Both the position numbers and the translations under genes were made by a program. A stretch of 64,000 nucleotides of DNA from Clostridium sp. UBA699 (GTDB taxonomy: Bacteria > Bacillota > Clostridia > Clostridiales > Clostridiaceae), in contig DBML01000001.1 in assembly GCA_002298915.1 (NCBI GenBank), forward strand, positions 1 to 64,000, written 5' to 3'. The first letter of the stretch is position 1. Each line of letters opens with the position of its first letter. The notes under the pieces were generated by a model that was not told the DNA's origin, did not search any database, and saw only the letters and a list, made by a program, of their open reading frames with translations. Of this stretch, positions 60,360 to 64,000 are shown piece after piece.

Positions 60360-60911
60360 ATGATAGAGACAATACTCTTGGCGCTGCTCTTTGCAAAGCT
60401 CAAAGGCTTCGAAATCAAACCTCTCTTTAAGGACTGGCCTATATATATTGTGCTGTTCTTCGCCCTTGTTTATGTAGGGCTGGAGATAGCCGTGTTCAGC
60501 GGGAACTACAGCGTGGTCAAGTTCTCGACACCGTTCAAGGTGCTATACCTTTCGGCTTTCATCGTCATGATAGTCAGGTACGGCATCTACAAAGGGGCTG
60601 TGGTCGGCTCGGTTTTTGTGCTTCTAGGAGGCGCGATGAATGATGTCGCGATAGCTGCGAACAACGGCAAGATGCCTGTTTTTCCCACTCTCTCTTACAT
60701 CACAGGGTATGCCAGCCCGGACGCTTTTTCAAAGGTGAAGGACATCCACATCCTGGGCACATCGGCGGTCAACCTCAAATTCCTGACCGATTTCATCGAC
60801 CTTGGCTACAGCATTCTGAGCATAGGTGATGTTTTCATAAGGGCGCTTCCGTTCATAGTTGTGTTCTACGCTGTAAAAAGTTGCAATGCAAAAACTTTAA
60901 AATATATTTAA
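60360..60911 (+). CDS. DUF5317 membrane protein
   Basis: A 183-residue protein with about five membrane segments. It has the pattern KGFEIKPLFKDWPIYIVLFF and the conserved loop NNGKMPVFPTLSYITGYA followed by DIHILGTSAVNLKFLTDFIDLGYSILSIGDVFIR, which I associate with DUF5317. Such genes often neighbour Agr-like or HD-GYP genes in Clostridia. Function unknown. GTGAGG precedes ATG 60360. An AT-rich inverted repeat and promoter separate it from the next gene. Confidence 0.75.
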   Translation: MIETILLALLFAKLKGFEIKPLFKDWPIYIVLFFALVYVGLEIAVFSGNYSVVKFSTPFKVLYLSAFIVMIVRYGIYKGAVVGSVFVLLGGAMNDVAIAANNGKMPVFPTLSYITGYASPDAFSKVKDIHILGTSAVNLKFLTDFIDLGYSILSIGDVFIRALPFIVVFYAVKSCNAKTLKYI

Positions 60912-60936
60912 TGCAATTGTAAATTTGATTAAAAAT

Positions 60937-60962
60937 ATATTTTAAATCATCATTTAAAATAT
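60937..60962. promoter_or_regulatory. Perfect inverted repeat before the agr-like operon
   Basis: ATATTTTAAAT-CATC-ATTTAAAATAT, 11-base arms. It ends 20 bases before a TATAAT at 60983-60988, covering the region just upstream of where a -35 should be (none is good), an activator-site position. Confidence 0.55.
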
Positions 60963-61044
60963 TCGATGTTTATGCTATCATATATAATATATATACATAA
61001 TATCCAGGTTCGTACTAATATATGCAGTAAGGGGAGAAATTGAG

Positions 61045-61527
61045 ATGCTGAAAATTTCCATGTTTGAATTCCTGTTGCGCGGACTTCCGGAGGCTTTCCT
61101 GTTTGTTTTTGCAGCCTTCGCCCTGTCAAAGACTAAGCTGGAGCTGAAAAAGTACATAATGGCCAGCATGACTCTGGCTGCAGTAGCCTACATTGTGAGG
61201 TTTCTGCCAATACAGTACGGTGTAAACACCATCCTGAACCTTTTCGTCATCATAGTGCTGATGAACGTGGTCAACAAGCTCGATATGATAGCTGCCATAA
61301 GGACAGGCATAATTATCATAATAATTGAATTCATTTGTGAGGCATTGAATGTCCTGCTTATTCAGGTGATACTGAAGATCGATATGAACTACGTGTTCAG
61401 CAATGCCGATCTTAAGGTGCTTTACGGGTTGCCTTCACTGGCCATTTTCGGCCTGATTATATTTACATACTACTACAAGCTGAGAAGCGGGAACAAGCTG
61501 AGGTCTATTGCCGATGGAGAAGTATAG
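61045..61527 (+). CDS. Small polytopic protein resembling an AgrC sensor without kinase
   Basis: A 160-residue protein with five or six membrane segments: FEFLLRGLPEAFLFVFAAFAL, YIMASMTLAAVAYIVRFLP, TILNLFVIIVLMNVV, IIIIIIEFICEALNVLL and LAIFGLIIFTYYY. The order and the RFLPIQYGVNTI loop look like the peptide-sensing membrane part of clostridial AgrC-type histidine kinases, but no DHp or ATPase domain follows. GGGGAG precedes ATG 61045. It overlaps agrB by 14 bases. The sensor similarity is pattern memory. Confidence 0.6.
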   Translation: MLKISMFEFLLRGLPEAFLFVFAAFALSKTKLELKKYIMASMTLAAVAYIVRFLPIQYGVNTILNLFVIIVLMNVVNKLDMIAAIRTGIIIIIIEFICEALNVLLIQVILKIDMNYVFSNADLKVLYGLPSLAIFGLIIFTYYYKLRSGNKLRSIADGEV

Positions 61528-62152
61528 CAGAGCCGTTGCGGAAAAATTAGCCTCTGACCTTGGTTACGACGATGAGAAAAGGGAAGTCATGGCATACGGC
61601 GCGTTTGCATTGTTTCAGATGTTAATATCAGTTGGACTGGTCCTTGGCTTCGGAATCGTATTTCATGTTGCTGTCGAAGCTCTCATCATATCCTTCGCCG
61701 CAAGCATACTGAGGAAATATTCGGGAGGCGTCCATGCGAGCTCGCCTAACACCTGCACCTTACTTGGGATTGTCGTATGCATCGGATTCGCAATGGCAAT
61801 TAAGTTTGTGCTGGCTCCTGTTACAGGCATCGGGGGATTTCTTGCTGCAGGCGTGCCGGCATTTGCATGGGCCTTCTACACGGTATACAAGCTTGCCCCT
61901 GTTGACACTCCTAACAAGCCGATAAGGAGCGAGGCGAAGAGGAGGAGGATGAGAAAAGGATCATTCACACTTCTGGGCTTCTATCTCGTTTTGACTGCGG
62001 TGAGCCTGATGTTATACATGATTGTGAAGTGGGATAATTTCTTTGTTTATTCCATGTGCTTAACCTTCGGTGTTCTTTGGCAGGTTTTCACGCTTACAAG
62101 AGGAGGGCACCTGGTTATTGTAAAGCTGGACCTATTTCTACATAAAGTCTAA
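61514..62152 (+). CDS. agrB: AgrB-type peptide-processing membrane protease
   Basis: A 212-residue membrane cysteine protease that cleaves AgrD and helps form the thiolactone ring. His74 and Cys81 (KYSGGVHASSPNTC) have the same seven-residue spacing as the catalytic pair of Staphylococcus AgrB. Several membrane segments and a basic loop (RSEAKRRRMRK) complete the family picture. ATG 61514 is 9 bases from GAGGT; TTG 61508 is possible. agrD follows after 20 bases. Confidence 0.93.
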   Translation: MEKYSRAVAEKLASDLGYDDEKREVMAYGAFALFQMLISVGLVLGFGIVFHVAVEALIISFAASILRKYSGGVHASSPNTCTLLGIVVCIGFAMAIKFVLAPVTGIGGFLAAGVPAFAWAFYTVYKLAPVDTPNKPIRSEAKRRRMRKGSFTLLGFYLVLTAVSLMLYMIVKWDNFFVYSMCLTFGVLWQVFTLTRGGHLVIVKLDLFLHKV

Positions 62153-62172
62153 ATAATTAAGGAGGTACTATT

Positions 62173-62295
62173 ATGAAGAGAATGTCCAAATTATTTGCGG
62201 TTGCTCTTACAGTTATCGCAGCTGCCATGGCATCATCTGCTTGCTTCTGGTTTATTTATCAGCCAGAAGAGCCAGCTTGCCTGAGAGAAGAGTAG
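62173..62295 (+). CDS. agrD: AgrD-type cyclic lactone autoinducer peptide
   Basis: A 40-residue precursor with a perfect GGAGGT site. N-terminal amphipathic leader (MKRMSKLFAVALTVIAAAMA), the signal core SSACFWFIY, then the AgrB recognition tail QPEEPACLREE. By analogy with CLWFT of Clostridium perfringens, the predicted ring is Cys24 to Ile28 (CFWFI). A second cysteine (Cys36) in the tail is unusual. Confidence 0.92.
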   Translation: MKRMSKLFAVALTVIAAAMASSACFWFIYQPEEPACLREE

Positions 62296-62325
62296 GAAAC
62301 GAGGCCGGTATATCCGGCCTGTTTC
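62296..62325 (+). terminator. Stem-loop after agrD
   Basis: GAAACGAGGCCGG-TATA-TCCGGCCTGTTTC. Strong hairpin but no proper T-run, so it is more likely a processing or attenuation element letting part of the transcript enter the GGDEF gene. Confidence 0.6.
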
Positions 62326-62365
62326 TATTATTTGCATTATTTACAAAATATTAGAGGGGTAATTG

Positions 62366-64000
62366 ATGAGCAAAATTCGCAGCAATAAACAGAAACAAAT
62401 CAACGACATTGTATCAGTAGTCAAACTTTGCTCACTGCTGTTTTCTGGTTTCGTCTTTTTCAAGTACTACTTCAAAGGGAGCAGCGGAGAATACGGATTC
62501 AATTATTTGTTTTCAATAAACCTTATAGTAATACTTACGCTTCTGCTGTCCGTGATATACCTTATGTGGTCCTTCACCACCATAAAGAAATTCCAGGATC
62601 ACAGGTATATCAACATCATACAGAATTTTGAGAATTTCGTATTCATCCTGATTTTTATCGGGATAGTGCTCATATCGGGCAAGAACCTTAGCCAGTACAA
62701 GTTCGTCTTCCTTTTTATTATCCTGACATCATCAATACAGTCCGGGATGAAGCAGGGGATGTCCATATCCATCATATCTTCGGCTGTCATCCTTGCGATT
62801 GACATGATATATGCACCAGGTGCATCCGTCAACCAGTATTTCGAGAACGACCTCATCCTGTCTGGGGTTTTCCTTCTGACAGCGTGGCCTCTCGGCTTCT
62901 ACGTGAAAATTGAAAAGGAGCATATAGAAAAGCTCGAGGGCATAGTCAACATCGACGGGCTGACGGAGGTTTTCAACCACAGGTATTTCCATGAAGCGAT
63001 GAAGGAGAAGATATCAATCGGGGAGCAGGCAGGAAGCCCTGTCGCCCTTGTTTTCATAGACATAGACTACTTCAAATACTACAACGACCTCTACGGTCAT
63101 CTGATGGGCGACGAGGTGCTGAAGAAGATAGGAGCAATCCTCAAAAGAAACGCGAGGAGCGGAGACATAGTGGCCAGGTACGGGGGAGAGGAGTTCGCCG
63201 TCATAATGCCGGACACGCAGGAGGAGGAAGCTCTGGCGGCTGCCGAAAGGATAAGGCTTGAAATAGAGAGGGAATATTTCGATGGCGAGGAGAACCAGCC
63301 GAACGGCAAGCTCACTGCATCGATAGGCATATCAGTATACCCGGACAAGGCGAAAAACTATCTTGAGCTTATAAACAGCGCCGACGATGCTCTTTACAGG
63401 GCGAAGTTCTTCAACAAAAACAGGGTCGAGGCTTACACGTCAATCCTGGACGACCTGAAGAAGGACATCGACGAGGAGCACATAGACCTGGTTACGTCCA
63501 TAAAGACGCTTATAAGTGTCATAAACGCCAAGGACAGGTACACCTACTCCCATGTAGAAAGGGTTGTAATCTACTGCAGGCTCATGGCTGATAAGCTAGG
63601 CATGTGCGAGGAGGACAAGAAGAAGCTGATATTCGGCGCCTACATGCACGACATCGGGAAGATCAACATAGCCAGGGAGATACTGAACAAGAGAATGCCG
63701 CCTACAAATGAGGAGTGGGAGGTCTTGAAGCAGCACCCCTCAAACGGCGCAGAGATAATAGAGCCCGTCGAATCTCTCAGGGTCATTGTGCCCCTCATAC
63801 TGCACCATCATGAGAGGTATGACGGCAAAGGATATCCGGCCGGCCTGTCTGGTGAGGACATACCTTACCTTGCCAGAGTGCTGACCGTGGCTGACAGCTT
63901 TGATGCTATGACCTCCAAGAGATCCTACACAAACGTGAGAAAGACGTACAAGGAGGCTGTAATCGAGCTCAGGGCCTGTGCGGGCAGCCAGTTCGACCCT
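62366..64000 (+). CDS. GGDEF and HD-GYP cyclic-di-GMP enzyme (partial)
   Basis: At least 545 residues, running off the right edge. The N-terminal third is membrane-spanning (about six segments, residues 17-190). A GGDEF domain follows with RSGD (I-site), then RYGGEEF at about residue 273, so it should make cyclic-di-GMP and be product-inhibited. An HD-GYP domain has YMHDIGKINIA (HD near residue 428) and HHHERYDGKGYPAGL, so it should also degrade it. AGAGGGG precedes ATG 62366. It is directly downstream of agrBD. Confidence 0.92.
   Translation, partial: MSKIRSNKQKQINDIVSVVKLCSLLFSGFVFFKYYFKGSSGEYGFNYLFSINLIVILTLLLSVIYLMWSFTTIKKFQDHRYINIIQNFENFVFILIFIGIVLISGKNLSQYKFVFLFIILTSSIQSGMKQGMSISIISSAVILAIDMIYAPGASVNQYFENDLILSGVFLLTAWPLGFYVKIEKEHIEKLEGIVNIDGLTEVFNHRYFHEAMKEKISIGEQAGSPVALVFIDIDYFKYYNDLYGHLMGDEVLKKIGAILKRNARSGDIVARYGGEEFAVIMPDTQEEEALAAAERIRLEIEREYFDGEENQPNGKLTASIGISVYPDKAKNYLELINSADDALYRAKFFNKNRVEAYTSILDDLKKDIDEEHIDLVTSIKTLISVINAKDRYTYSHVERVVIYCRLMADKLGMCEEDKKKLIFGAYMHDIGKINIAREILNKRMPPTNEEWEVLKQHPSNGAEIIEPVESLRVIVPLILHHHERYDGKGYPAGLSGEDIPYLARVLTVADSFDAMTSKRSYTNVRKTYKEAVIELRACAGSQFDP

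Noticed and set aside
1..64000. CRISPR arrays, insertion sequences or prophage genes
   Set aside because: No regularly spaced direct repeats, transposase, integrase or phage structural genes were seen; the only mobile-like signal is the immunity island.

Overview
The window looks like a chromosomal segment of a low-to-mid GC Gram-positive anaerobe of the class Clostridia. Evidence is the mre/min/rod and rplU-prp-rpmA-obg gene orders, tandem T-box leaders, SigA-type TTGACA/TATAAT promoters with strong GGAGG ribosome binding sites, many TTG and GTG starts, and a complete selenocysteine cluster in the order selD-selA-selB-selC. Arginine is written mostly as AGG outside the left end. The selDABC order and this codon style recall amino-acid-fermenting, selenoprotein-rich Peptostreptococcaceae such as Eubacterium (Peptoclostridium) acidaminophilum; this is an inference from memory, not a search.

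Layout. 1-5222 is an AT-rich accessory island of small orphan genes, several belonging to families used as immunity proteins of polymorphic toxins (DUF4304, DUF2750, Imm-5-like). A short repeat precedes three of them and one gene is frameshifted; no toxin gene lies in the window. 5249-11548 carries rnz, an MFS transporter, polA, coaE and a lytic transglycosylase. 11587-17659 is a threonine pathway block: tandem T-boxes, two homoserine dehydrogenases around thrB, tRNA-Leu(GAG), a probable 6S RNA and thrC. 17772-23314 holds an antiporter, a PhnA-like protein, an acetyltransferase, a TerC-like protein and small housekeeping genes.

23325-32681 is the cell-shape and division block: maf, radC, mreBCD, mrdA, minCDE, rodA, followed by mgsA and a DedA protein. 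33973-43219 is the ribosome and RNA block: a radical SAM protein with its DUF2344 partner, rng, rplU, prp, rpmA, obgE, yhbY, nadD, yqeK and an LCP protein, followed by ridA, an rluD-family gene and a divergent D,D-carboxypeptidase. 46016-51174 has comEA and selDABC. SelD itself is a selenoprotein with an in-frame UGA, so the cluster needs its own product.

51417-60224 is a looser accessory region: deoD, a lipid kinase, a Cof-type phosphatase and a DeoR regulator that appear to share an operator, an orphan speD, a nitrilase, a short DUF1667 protein, a LysR regulator and pfkA. 60360-64000 is the most interesting part. It contains DUF5317, a small membrane protein resembling a kinase-less AgrC sensor, AgrB, a 40-residue AgrD peptide and a GGDEF plus HD-GYP protein that runs off the right edge. 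I read it as a peptide quorum-sensing cassette wired to cyclic-di-GMP with no AgrC kinase or AgrA in view.
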